A stretch of DNA of 64,000 nucleotides from Diploptera punctata. Taxonomy: Eukaryota > Arthropoda > Insecta > Blattodea > Blaberidae. The position numbers and the translations under genes were made by a program. The DNA is taken from contig JASPKZ010007249.1 of assembly GCA_030220185.1 (NCBI GenBank), positions 558,001 through 622,000 on the forward strand, given 5' to 3'. Of the stretch, positions 1 to 13,300 are shown piece by piece. The notes beneath the pieces were generated by a model. The model ran no database searches and was not told where the DNA came from. It was given only the letters and a program-made list of their open reading frames with translations. Each line of letters begins with the position of its first letter. The stretch's first letter is position 1.

Positions 1-213
1 CTTTATGTCAGCCGGGTTGTCAGCCCTGTGTGACGGCCACCTTTACCCCAGAACATACGTCTGGTACTCATTTCAGTTAGAGGCTGAGTTGACCCCAGGG
101 CCATAGTGCCGCCAGAGGGTTTGGGTCAGTTTAAAAATCCTGACCCAAACGGGACTTAAACCCTCGACCCTCCGGCTTGTAGCTCAGTGCCTTAACCACT
201 ACGCTACGAACAG
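1..213 (-). mobile_element. tRNA-like SINE fragment at the left edge
   Basis: The right part reads, on the minus strand, like the start of a tRNA-derived repeat: a box A-like stretch followed by a box B-like GGTTTAAGTCCCG. A diverged second copy sits at 23358-23629, sharing the phrases around 'cagtttaaaaatcctgac' and 'cggcttgtag'. The left end is cut by the window. Family assignment is by internal comparison only. Confidence 0.45.
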
Positions 214-1432
214 GATATATATCTTCACCTAAATATCCAACTTCATTCTCATATTTTATTCATCTATAACTTTACTGGGACTATTTAACTCATGCTGCAA
301 ATGGGAGTCAATGACCAATCATGTTTCAATGAATTTTGTTTTACAACCAATGACAGTCAAGTTTCAAATTCTGTTTACCAAAATAAAAAAAAGTTTCTCC
401 TTTTTGATATTCTGAATAGGTCAGAGCATTATTTTGCAGTGACTGACTCTCGAACATATACATTGAATATAGCAAATAATGAACAGATTCCTTCAAACTA
501 CACATTTAATATTCGTGTTTTTAAATAATGATTTTACGGAGTTGGTTCCTAAAAAAATATATTAATAACAACCTATAATATTGATTATAATATACAGTTT
601 GATGTGTTTTATTTTTTCTCCATTAAGATTCATTCTTACAATATTGCGATCCTATTTGGCAATAAATAATATGATCTAGTTGCAGTGGATGAATAAATGA
701 AATATAACCAAACATTTCTCATTTGTTTTCAAACATCGCCGTTTATATTAATACAAAAATATTTTAAAATAACTATATTTAAATAATGATATGTAAGTAA
801 AAAGCTTAATTTTATTTGTTAAATAGACCTAATAAATGCCACTCTTGATTTCCAATCCTCTAGATAAATTTAGAAATCACTCGTGGCATTACTTATGATA
901 ATTTTCTAACACTACACTAAGGACTTCTAAAAAAGATATTGCTAATAATTACAGCTTTTCTCACAGGAACTTCAGTTTTATCTTCATTTTGGCAAGAAGA
1001 ATAAGAGGAACCCTCATCTGTATCTATTTTTTTTATTTTTCTTTGGTTTTGTTAGGTTCTAGAAGAAATTTGAACAGAAAATCAATGTCATTTCCTGAGT
1101 CCATTGCCAATGTTTCGTTAGTAAACAAACTTAATTACTTTGAGGCAGTTCCTGAAGTAGAAGTATATGGCTTTTTTTGTACCAACATCTACATTACTTA
1201 AAGCCATTTCTCTTATCATTCATTGATAAATGACAAATGCTCGTTCTCCCTAGTATCTTACAAAACTTAATACTCTTATATAACATATATCGGAATGACA
1301 CACATTCACATTACAAGCACAAACACCAAACAACTTTTTAAAATCCTCTTTAACTTAAAGGTTGTCAACTGGTTCTTCTTTTCAAAATGTTAGAAAGTTT
1401 AATACGGTTTTAAAATACAATAGGAAGTAACG
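214..1432. other. Intronic AT-rich sequence, nothing recognised
   Basis: This stretch lies downstream (on the minus strand) of the last dynein exon seen, so it is probably intron. Short open frames at 292-528 and 989-1201 are low-complexity, match no family I know, and have no partner exons. No repeat ends, TSDs or RNA genes are visible. Confidence 0.4.
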
Positions 1433-1444
1433 TTAAGAGGTTTA

Positions 1445-1803
1445 TATATTAAATTTGGGAATTTTTAACATTATGAGGTTCAATTCATAAGAATTAAATG
1501 AATCGTGATTTCTTCTTACCTCATACTTCTATGTTTTTTTAAACACAGCACTGCAGTATCGGTGACCCATTGTCATCATCGTCAGCTGTTTTCATGACTG
1601 TCAATTTTTTCTTTTGTAGTTTAGAAAATAATTCCTTCAAAAGAACACCAGATGGCAGTTTGGATAATTACCGGCAAAAGAAAAAATTGACAGTCGTGAA
1701 AACAGCTGACGATGGTGACAATGGGTCGCCGATACTGCAGTGCTGTGTTTAAAAAAACATAGAAGTATGAGGTAAGAAGAAATCACAATTCATTTAATTC
1801 TTA
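1445..1803. mobile_element. Penelope-derived foldback element, 12-bp TSD
   Basis: Two arms of roughly 150 bp are inverted copies of each other around a short centre, flanked by the duplication TTAAGAGGTTTA (1433-1444 and 1804-1815). The right arm encodes a short tail, SFKRTPDGSLDNY, that recurs at 57.6 and 58.1 kb in copies joined to the Penelope C-terminal region, so this is the 3' end of a Penelope-like element in head-to-head inverted form. A hammerhead-like core (CTGACGA, T, pairing GGTGAC/GTCGCC, then GATA instead of GAAA) follows the tail at about 1705-1740. Confidence 0.7.
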
Positions 1804-1844
1804 TTAAGAGGTTTACTTAATAATTAAGTTATTTAATATGGTAT

Positions 1845-2132
1845 TCACTGGATCTGACAAATCATGACTATTGGAACAGATGCTCTTAACCACGCTTCCA
1901 TCACTTTCATTTCCACAATAAGAGAAATGTCACTATATGATGGTTCTTTACTTCTATCTCCTTTCAAAGTTAGACAGGCATAAAAATAATGTCTCATCAT
2001 GCCCCAAAAATTGGCACAATTTGAAAACTTAGGGCCTCTGCTTATATAAAAAACTCCTTCAAATTTAATATTTTCTTTCATGCTAACATCTTCCTTTGTC
2101 ATTTTATTTATACTTAAAAAATAACACAACAC
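1845..2132 (-). other. Unidentified 95-codon open frame in the intron
   Basis: This open frame is richer in varied residues than its neighbours (many charged and aromatic residues, little low complexity) and runs on the same strand as the dynein gene. It does not fit the dynein sequence expected after the exon at 3766-3876. I do not recognise it; it could be a remnant of a mobile element or chance. Confidence 0.2.
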
Positions 2133-2390
2133 TAATAAATTGTGAGAACAAAACCTTCTCTGAACTATGGCTGGAACTCAGGTATGCAGGCAGAATGAAC
2201 TTGAAATTGCAAAATGTAATAATGAATTCATAATGAACCAAAAAGATAGTTAAACATATTTTCTCGTACTTTGATTTCTTAGTCATTCATATAAATATTA
2301 TATAAATATGGAACTGGGAAACTGGAAAATTCAACATTAATTTTACATTTAAATTAGTAAAATTGTAAACTTTCACGGCAGGTATATTGA

Positions 2391-2775
2391 TTCATGTATT
2401 TTATGTCTTTCGGGCTAAAAGGCCGTGGTCTGGTTTTATTAACACTCGATGTTTCGTCTACTACTGCGGTAGACATCCTCAGGAGATTCTGTGTGTTCTT
2501 TGACCTCTTAACTCTTCAAATGTCGGCTGCAGACTGGCTTTGTGTTGGAAATCATGTCCTTATTTATAGTTGAGTATTGTGTGATGTTTTCTACACGGTC
2601 TGTTACTTTGGAGCTATTTTTCTGATTGGTTGTCACTGGCCGACATTTGAAGAGTTAAGAGGTCAAAGAACACGCAGAATCTCCTGAGGATGTCTACCGT
2701 AGTAGTAGACGAAACGTTGAGTGTTAATAAAACCAGACCATGGCCATTTAGCCTGAAAGACATAAAATACATGAA
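2391..2775. mobile_element. Foldback element with a hammerhead-like motif in each arm
   Basis: Arms 2391-2527 and 2638-2775 are inverted copies (about 137 bp) around a 110-bp loop. Each arm contains CTGAGGA, one T, a perfect six-pair stem (GTCTAC/GTAGAC) and GAAA; the right-arm copy runs 2684-2714 on the plus strand, the left-arm copy on the minus strand. The layout matches the Penelope-type foldbacks elsewhere in the window, but no protein-coding remnant is present. Confidence 0.6.
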
Positions 2776-3325
2776 TTTAAATTAGTGATCCATACAAACA
2801 TAAAATCATTACAACATTAACAAATTTCTCGAAAAAATGTCTATAGTATTCACTCCCAGTAACCCCCATCCTTTGTCAAGACCACCCCAACTTTCATTCA
2901 TACAAATTCTCTACCAGTAAAATATCAATCTGTATAAAATCTAATTACAGAAGTTGTATGTAAAACCCTGAAAATTGTAATTTATAATTTTTACAAAATT
3001 TTTAAAAATTCAAAGGGGTTGCGAATGGGTGAAAAGTTATCAGATTTGCATAACATTTTTTCTGCATTCATTTGAGACAAGTATGTAACTTTTTAGATCA
3101 GTTGTGTTTTGAAATTCAAATATTAATTTTTTTGATACATCCTAATCAACATCCTTCCATATGCCACTTGTACCATATGTCAAAAGGAAGACTCCATAAG
3201 ACCCACATAAAACAATGCCCTCAACTCAACGCCAATGACAAGAACATTGCTCAGCTATATTTGGGAGCCCAGAAGATTATGGAATAACACCAAAGTCTAC
3301 TACTACTAAACTAAAACTAAACTCC

Positions 3326-3660
3326 ATGGCACGACAGGCCTAGAAGGCCCTTGGCCTACCAGCCAGTTGCTGGCCTCACATCCACATGTGTTAATCACAT
3401 ATGTAGACGATCATTCAGCCAGTGCAGGGGTGACATGTGGTCAGCATGTCGGGTCCCCCAGCCGTTATAGCTGGTTTTCTCAACCTGGAGCCGCTACTTA
3501 TTGTAGCTACCCAAATTCTTCTTGAAGCTGGATGGGACCAGTCCCATACTGACTGAAATTCCATGAGAAAATTTTCCCTCATGGAGGCTTGAACCAGTGG
3601 AAGTCCCTTTGCTCTGGGCAAGGCTTCTTTGCCTTAATCATTCGGTTAAGGTGCAGGACA
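3326..3660 (-). mobile_element. tRNA-like SINE, copy 1 of a 340-bp family
   Basis: Similar along most of its length to 9410-9757 (shared blocks around 'ggcctac..gggccctt', 'ccccagcc.ttatagctgg', 'ccgctacttattgtagctaccc'). The far end carries a box B-like GGTTCAAGCCTCC on the minus strand. It sits in the intron downstream of the last dynein exon seen and ends beside a short (ACT)n run. Confidence 0.5.
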
Positions 3661-3765
3661 CTACTATACTACTACTACTACTACTACTATATTCTCTCTT
3701 ATCACTGGAGAAAAATATCAGCAAAGATAAATTTATCAGACTTAAGAAGTTTAGTTATAACTCAC

Positions 3766-3876
3766 CTCTGTAACTGTTAATTCTTCATCTAGCATGACAA
3801 GAATAGAATCATATTTTCCAGTGAACTCTTCTTTGATTAATGGACGATCCAAGACAGATCCAACTATCTCAATAAG
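3766..3876 (-). CDS. Dynein heavy chain coding exon 10 (last exon in the window)
   Basis: 111 bp, 37 codons, phase 0 at both ends. Encodes VGSVLDRPLIKEEF and ends TVTE before a GTGAGT donor. The next exon, expected to begin in phase 0 with the segment following this block, is not found between 1 and 3765. Confidence 0.92.
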
Positions 3877-4370
3877 CTGGAAACATAACAAGATTTTATT
3901 AAAATTAATTCAATATTTAAATTTAGGAACCAAATCATTCCATCTTATATAAATAATATCAATGCTTAATAATTATTTATCACCTTAAATACACTTTCAA
4001 GATTGCAGCAATCATCAAATGCTTGACACAACACAGAAGCAAGTCTTCGATCTAGATCTCTAATTTTGCTTTGGAAGTCCATATAATCCAATTCAAAAGC
4101 TGGATCCTCTGGATCTAGAGCATCATAAGACTTGCTACCGAACACTGTCAAGTGTTCACTAAATTCTGCAAAAACAGCAACCACACGGGAGCTAAGAAGT
4201 CGTCCTCTTACACCACCAATTTCAACTTTTTCCAGTTTTATAAATTCCAATACAGTGTTAAAGAAACTCTGAAATTAAAATAAATATATGAATTAAAGGG
4301 ATATCTCTACTTTAAATATTTTTTTATATATGCCTACATGCTTGGAATTGTTTTTATATCATATATACAA

Positions 4371-4406
<36 letters not shown>

Positions 4407-7400
4407 TATATTGTAGATTTTTGTGGATATAAGTATGATTAGGGAAGTTTTCTTGGGTTTTCTGCATCAAAGATTCAAGTTCCCACTGACCATTGGTTCC
4501 AACATTTCGACATGATCCCACATGCCATTATTAAGGAATTCCTCCTTGATAATGCCATGTAGGATCATATAAAAATGTTGAAACCAGTGGCCAGAGACAA
4601 CCTTGAATCTCGATGTGGAAAACTGAAGAAAACCATTATTCTTCTTCTTCCTTCCAAGTATTAGGCCAAGGCCCGTTATGATCCTACAGAAATTTTCCCT
4701 CCAGCATTTTGATCCTTCCGGGAAATTCTCGTATAAGACTTGAAAGCATAATAATAGTCCCTTCGATTGGTTGCTGGCCAAAGGAAGGCAAGACCAGTGA
4801 TGGGGCTGCCATCTTATAGCCTCTGGTCAGGCTTTTCTGGAGAAGAAAAGAAAATACAGGAAAGAAGAAATGGAAGAAAGGAAAGACTCCCTAGCCCTCG
4901 GATGCCCTAATAGCGTCGGAGTCGAAAAAAACAAGAGTTAACCAAGAGAGGTTAGATAGTAAAGTTAAAAGTGTGCAAAACACAAGTAAGTGGAAGAAAT
5001 GTTTTGCTCAGCTTGGGCACCTTGTGGTCGCCATCCACATATCCCCTAGAATGAGGACCCCTGAGTTAATCATATATATATGTGTGTGTGTGTGTGTGTG
5101 TACCTATATGGAAACAAATTTTTATAAAGTAATTACTCTTCTTGTTATATTCAGTATTGTACATAACAATGAGATACAGGAAAGTACCTAGTAGGTGAAC
5201 CAAGAATGAGATGGGAGAATAACATTAATCATGATTGAGAGAGATGAATTATGCAGGGAATGAATGAGAACATTAGCTCAGGACTGGAATGTATGGAGAG
5301 CTTATGTCCACACAACCAAGAGTTCAATAATGTCAATGAGATAGTTTTTAGTTAATTATATTCAGTATTTATCAAACACAATGGAATTATAGGAAAATTC
5401 TAAATATTACTGTAGATGATTGTGTCTCATTTTCTTCACTTAAAAATAAATTTATTTAATTATCTTTCAAATTAATAAAGAAACTGGAGGTCATAATTTA
5501 GTCCATTAAGAGAATCTAATTGCACTAGTATCTTTACCTTTATTGTCTCAAGACGATCAAGGAAAGCCTGGTAACGTTCAAATACAATCTTAGGATGGAA
5601 TGTCCATAATGTTGGTTCTTTATTTTTAAAATACGAACCCAAATTTTCTCTGCTTTCCTCAAATATTCGTCTAAAACAAGCAAAAAAAAACTTATTAAAA
5701 TGTTAAATGTAAATTTATTATACACTTACAAATGTTTATCTTCAAAAAACAATTTTACAAGACTCTTATAAAGCTATAATAAATTGGCATTGGAAATTTA
5801 GACAAAGTTATGGCTTCTCATATAATTTGGCTATCAGAAACATTCAAATCATTCTTTAAATTTGCAGATGATTTTATCTGACAATAAATGTATATTGAGT
5901 CATTCAATAAAATAATATTAAAGAGTAATTTTAACAAATATACCTAAATAAAAGTAATATATCCATAGATTCTTGAACCCTGAGTTTGGCTTCATCTATA
6001 TCACTCTGGAAGATTGAGGATGGATCCAAAAATTTCTTTGCCTATAAAAGAAAGATATGTTAACAGATGAATACTAGAGAAATAGATTATATATATTTTT
6101 AATTTTTTTACTTCAATATTATTTATAGACACTTCAACATCTAAGGTCATATCGTAGACAAAGGAAAAGTTTATATGAAAACTAACAGTAATCCTAAACT
6201 GAATATTGAACCAGTCAAAAAAGTAATAAATCAAAATGTGTGGGAAAATTTGGTAAAACTGGATGGTCTGGTAAAACAGGATATCCCGTTTTAAATTAAA
6301 ACAAGTAGCTTTATTGAACTTTAATAGGAATAAATCACTGTGAGGTTTAATTTAAGATAAATTAAGATAAATTTAAGATAAATTAAGATAAATTAAGATA
6401 AATTTCATACCTCTCCTCATAACCAATCTTCTAAGTAGATCGCGATTTCAAAGCCTTAGAGGCTTCATCTTCAGTACCATCTTGACGACACGCAAAGGCT
6501 TTGAAATCACGATCTACTTAGAAGATTGGTTATAAGGATGGTTATAAGGAGAGGTATGAAACATTTTAATTTATCACAAGTAGCTCTGTTTATTGCTGGC
6601 GCCTGAACTAATATTGCTTGCTGCATACTTATCCTTGGCAAGTTATCTATGTTAGTGTCACTCTAGTCGCCATTACAGGTGCAGTTGTACAAATGTGAGG
6701 TTACTTACTTACTTACTCACTCACTGGCACTATCGAACCCGTAGGTTCATGGCCGCACAGACATAAGCTCTCCATACATCCCTATCCAGAGCTAATGCTT
6801 TCCAATCATTCACCGTACAATCTACCTCCCCAAATCATAGTTAATGTTATTCTCCCACCTCATTCTTGGTCTACCAACTGGGCATTTTCCCTCTGGCTTT
6901 CCTACAAGAAGCTTCCATGCAAGTCTTCCATTCCCCATACGTGCAACATGTCCTACCCATCGCAGTCTACGAGACTTAACTGTTCTTATTATATCTGGTT
7001 TCCTATAAAGACAATGTAGTTCATTGTTATGTAGTCTTCTCCATTCACCTGTCTGTTCATCTCTCTTTGGTCCAAAAATTTTCCTAAGTACTTTATTCTC
7101 AAATACTTGTAATCTCCTTTCCTCCCTTATAAGTAAGAGTCCATGTTTTGCACCCATATAACATAACTGGTAGAATAATAGTTTTATATATTTTCAGTTT
7201 AACGTTTTTTGAAAGGAGTTGGGACATCAAGAGTTTCTGCAATGCATAATAGCACGCATTTCCAGAATTGAGCCTATGCTCAATTTCTTTGTGCATCTCA
7301 TTCCTATTTGTGATTATTGTTTCTAAGTATTTGAATTCAGCCACTTCCTCAAAATTTCCCTCATTTGTCATTAGCTGTCCATTTCCATTATATAATGAAT

Positions 7401-10133
7401 TTCTACATGTGACCATATATTTAGTTTTATTGATATTTACTTCCAGTCCTAATTTCTTAGTGTTACTCAATAGTGTGTGCGTGTTGTCCTTTAGTATCTC
7501 CTCGCTATCAGCCAATAATACCACATCATCAGCATAAACTAACAGCTTATTAATACCATTGTACAAATGTGAGGTTGGACTAAATTATTTCGCCCTCACG
7601 TAAAATTTTATTTTCCCTCTTTTAGTGTAAAAGTAATTGAAGGTGAGTAGATATAAAGAATATATAATGTATGTACTATATGTATTGAAAACAGGTTTCA
7701 AAAATGTCCTTTTTTTAATTGTTAAAATATGACCATATGTTTCTCAATATTTGTTTGGGTAAGAAAGGATCCCATTTTCTTTAATCTTGGAGTATAATGG
7801 GGAAATATGAAAGAAATATGGAAAAGCAGAATTGGAAAGAGGAGTGTATGCATCAGTCTGTTGAGGAGGTACTAGAAGGGAGAATGGGCTATTTCACGGC
7901 TTCAAAAGAGTATGTGTTTCGTACAGATTGCACATTAAAACTTAAAAAATAATTAGCTGTTGCAAATACATCAGGCACACAAGACACTATTACAAGCACA
8001 ATTACTAGAGACAGTTTTATACAGATCTGACTCCTTCACATTTCTATGGCACCGCAAATTTTGTGGTAATGCCAAGACACATTGTTTCAGTCCCCCATCA
8101 AAAATAAAAATTATTCCATATGACAAAAGAAGGGGTAAAACTGTGGTCTTAACATAAAGTCTATATAAAGAATGACTCAAGAAATCTATGAAAATGAAGT
8201 CCACAAAGAAGCCAAAGCTAAATCTAGAAGATACTGAAAAAGTAGTCTTTTAAATTGGATAAAAAAGACAAAATATATGTCAATGAGAATACAATTAAAG
8301 GAAACATAAAAACTAAAAAAGCCATCTACATTTATGAGGTGAGTCATAAAAATCTGACTATTTATTAATTATTTCCTTTATTTTCTTTTCTTCTCCAGAA
8401 AAGCCTGACCAGAGGCTATAAGATGGCAGTCCCATCACTGGTCTTGCCTTCCTTTGGCCAGCAACCAATCGAAGGGACTATTATTATGCTTTCAAGTCTT
8501 ATATGAGAATTTCCTGGAAGGTGAAACGCTGGAGGGAAAATTTTCTATAGGATCGTAACAGGCCTTGGCCTAATACTTGGAAGGAAGAAGAAGAAGAAGA
8601 TAAAAAAGCCAGTTAAGAATAACTTTGCAGTTTCAATAAAGTGAATGAGAGAGTAACAAAACATAAGAACTCAATGAAGAAGAAGCAGCCTGCAAATTTT
8701 GCACTGAACTTTATTTGAAATGTAAGATGGAAGAAGACGAGTAAGGTGTTAGCACACTATGGTTAGAGCCATTAAGTGTGTGCTTGAGTGGAGCTTGAAG
8801 AGTATGACTTTTTACTTGTGATTTTGTCAATGACAAATGCCCTCTTTTTATTTTATAGTTTATGAGAATATATATATTTTAATTTTGTAAGAAAACTATC
8901 CTATTATATTATTTTGGTCTGGACATCTTACCTCAATATTAATGTTGATTTTTTCTTGAAAAGCTGACGATAAAACAGAATTGTTTTGAAACATGTCCAA
9001 GAACAAATCAACATTAATATTGAGGTAAGATGTCCAGACCAAAAATAATATAATTAAAATAACCTCAAAATATAACTTCCTAAAATTAAATATTAAACTA
9101 TCCTATGTTAAACTTTTTGTATTGGTACAATTATATTTTTTGAGTTTTCTATGTTCCCTCTATTTTTATGAAGGATGAACATTATGGAATCAGCATAAAT
9201 ATAAGTATCCCGTTTTATCTGACTAGGGGGCCAAAACAACATACGTGTGACTTTTTTTAAAATTGTTTTTTCTCCAATGTGGCTAACAGTTTTTTGAAAA
9301 TTATGGCTGCAAAGAAAAGTTCAGGCAAAAGTGAAATTATATAATTAGTAAATTGTAGTTTGCAATACATCTTTCAAAAGTTAAAGGGCTTTAACATCCT
9401 TAAAAAAACTCCTGGCGGGACCAGGCCTACAAGGGCCCTTAGCCGACCAGCAGGCTGCTGGCATCACATTTCCAAATTTTCGTCAATCACAGAGGTAGAT
9501 TGATAGTCAGCCAGTGTAGGGATGAACATATGGTCAGCGATGTCGAAGTCCCCCAGCCATTATAGCTGGTTTCCTCAACCTGGAACCGCTACTTATTGTA
9601 GCTACCCAAATGCATCACGATGCTGGGTGGGCACCGGTCCTATACTGGCCGAAACACCATGAGAAAATTTCTTCGCCCATGGAGACTCGAACCAGCGCAA
9701 GTCCCGTAGCTCTGCGCCAAGGCTTCCTGCCTTAACCACTTGGCTACGGCGCGGGACTCTAAATCCTTAAGTATCCCGTATTACCCAACAGTCCCCTATC
9801 TAAAGATTTTAAAACATCTTTTACTCAACAAGTAAACTATAATTAATGTGCATTTTTCTCTAACCTGTTTTATTAAAAGATTGCATATTTGCCGCAGGAG
9901 AACAATAATCTTTGATGAACTACAATAGTACTGACTATTAGCCCATACAAGACAAACAACATGCATAAGTGGACGTAGGCAAGGTGTAATTTCAGCAAAA
10001 TCTGTTTCTTCCAGTGCTGCAAAATGACGCAAGAGAGGCTTCAGATAAAGAACTATATCTTTTGCTTCAGCCAGTGCTGGAAAAAAAAAGTACCAAATTA
10101 TAAAATATCCTGATATATAGAATTAAAAAATGA

Positions 10134-10198
<65 letters not shown>

Positions 10199-10272
10199 CA
10201 ACAACAATCCATGGTTATTTTGGTTCACACAATTTAGGATAATGATGATGATGTTGATGAGGATAATTATAC

Positions 10273-10321
<49 letters not shown>

Positions 10322-13300
10322 TCATCATCATCCAGGGATTAAGCCTGTTGGCTCATTCTGGTTTCATGAAAGCTAGAATTGTTAAAATTGTTCAGATCAT
10401 CTTCTGTGTGGGCGTCCAACATTTCTCCTTCCGTGCGGTTTATAATTTAGCAATAATTTTGAAAATCTTCCTTCTGGCATTCTATCAATATGTTCTTTCC
10501 AGTCGTTCCTATATTTAATTATTTGGTCTGTAAGTTTGAAAATATTTAGTTCCTTTCTTATATCTTCATTTCTTTTCTTATCCAGCAGAGTATATCCTGC
10601 TATATTTCTTAAAAATCTCATCTCAGCTGCTTCCAATCTTTGTTCTTGTCTTTTAGTGATCGTCCAACATTCTGATCCATACATCAATACCGGAACAGCC
10701 ATTACTTTATAAAATTTCATTTTTGTTTCTTTTCTTGTGTTTTTAAGGGTTCTTTTAATAGTGCCACACATTAGATTAAATTTATTTATTTTGTCAATAT
10801 CTTCAATTTTAACATATGATAAATAGAGCAAGAACGCTAATGGCTTCGGTGCCAAGGCCCAGCATTTGAAAACAACAACAACATATGATAAATTGAAACC
10901 TAGATATTTAAAACTGTTCACTTGCTCTAAAATTTTATTATCAATTACTATGTTTGCTCTTAAGGTATCATGTCCTTTAAATGCTAAAATTTTAGTTTTC
11001 TTCTTTGAAATTTTAAAATTGTAATTGGCACTTATTTTTTTCCAAATTAAAAATAGCTCTTTGTAGATAATATAATATAATATAATATACTGGGCTTCCA
11101 ATATAAACCCGGACCGGCCTCATGGGGTTTCACCCGTCAGGCAGCGCTCTCTCCTCATCCGCATTTCACTCTGCCAGCCGCTCGTCCTTGAACTAGTCAG
11201 TTTACTATCGTTCGACAAGATGAGGCGTCAGCTGACATTAGAGCAGCGCATTTATGTGTGTAAATGTTATTATAAATACGAATCAGCTAGTCGCGTTCGC
11301 GAGGAAAATATTCGGAACTTCCCTGGACAATTACCTCCTTCCAGATCGACAATCCATGATCTTGTGACTAAATTTGAGACCACTGGTTCAGTACGAAATA
11401 AGAAACACACGCGAAGGTGTACGGTTCTCACTGAAGAAAAATTAGACGAAATTGGCGAAAATTTGGAACGTTCACCACAAAAATCATTACTGAAATTAGC
11501 ACAACAAGTTGGGATTTCAGTATCTTCTGCACATGCAGCAACAACAAAATTGTTAAAACTCAAACCTTACAAGTGTACACGTGTTCATTGTCTAAACCAA
11601 GGTGATCCCATAGCATGTGTGCGTTATTGTGAGTGGTATTTTTCATCAGTGACTGAAGGGTTAATCGACCCTCAGCTTTTGTTCTTTACAGACGAATCAT
11701 GGTTCCACCTAAATGGTCGTGTGAACACTCACAATACTCGCTATTGGTGTTCTGAAAATCCAAATCGAATACAGGAAACGCCTCTTCATGATCAGAAAAT
11801 TGGAGTTTGGTGTGCGATTAGTGCAAAGCGCATAATTGGTCCGATTTTCTACGAGAAGACTGTAACTGCAGAGAGGTATCGAAATGACATTTTGACCCCA
11901 TTTTTTCTTGAACTGACTGAAGAAGAGAAATCATATAGGTGGTTTCAACAAGATTCTGCTACTGCTCATACAGCAGAGGAGTCCATGAATAAAATTAGGG
12001 AAGTGTTTGAAGATAGAGTGATTAGTGCTGGTGTATGGCCCCCTCGCTCCCCAGATCTAACAGTGTGTGATTTTTATTTGTGGAGTAGCCTGAAAGACAA
12101 AGTGTACAAAACAAATCCGCACACATTGGAAGAACTGAAGAACAACATAAGAAATGAAATCAGAAACTTGACAGTGCCCGAACTACAGCATGTCAATCTA
12201 AATGTGTTTACTCGGTATAATGCCTGTTTAACTGCGGGAGGACAACATTTCCAGCATTTTCTATAAGGTAAGAAACAGTTCAAGGACGGGTGGCAGGCAG
12301 GGTGAATTGCGGGAGGAAGAGACAGCACTGCATGCCGGGTGAAACTCCGTGAGGCCGGTCCGGTTTTATATTGGAAGCCCGTTATAATATAATATAATTA
12401 ATTAAATATAATATATTTAATAACAATAACAATAATAATAAATTTAATTATAACAAAGTATTTTAATAAAGATTTAAGTAGTCTTTTTTTATATATACCT
12501 GCGACAACATTTTGGAAATGTGTTCTGAAGCAAGGATAGTAAGCACTATCAGTCTTTTCAAGGATGGCAGCCATCTTTCTCACTCTCTCATCACGAAGCT
12601 GGTCATAAATATATTCTAAATTACGAAGTCTTGAATTCCAAAAGTTGATTTCTGCAACCCAAAGGATTATTTTTTAATATACTTGCGATCTTTCTTTTTT
12701 TTTTCCCTCCAACTAATAAAATATGATTTTATAATGTTCTATACATCCATAGTGCTGGCTCAAATCGTAAAATGCCTGTTTCCTGACTAGCAGGCCCGGG
12801 TTCAATACCCAGTGGAGTTGAAAATTTTAATTATTAAATTAAATTAGATTAATTTAATTGCAAAATTTTTAATCTCAGTATCATGAGGGGTGGTGGTGTA
12901 CTATTTTTAATTGCTGGATTGTGCATCACGTTCCTGCATTAAATTGCAAATCCTTCTGCAGTTCATACATTGAGAAGGCATATGGTATTGTAGATAGCAA
13001 TTCATTCCTCAGATGGGGACATTAAGCCTGGTGACCCCCTTGGTGCTTTCATCAGGAGTAGGCTATATGCCAGCACCAGTTTTCACCTTCTCCCTTCTCT
13101 TTATCAACATCCCTCATACAACACACTTTATACTACACAAACACATAAACATACACTCATCTTAAACTCCTCTTTGTATACAATACAAGAATACATTACC
13201 TATGTAAAGTGCCTTCCAAAGTGATGCATAAATTGAATAAACCATATTAAGTGCAGAACTCGAAGCATAAAAAGTTCAGTGGATGGCATTAGAATACACT

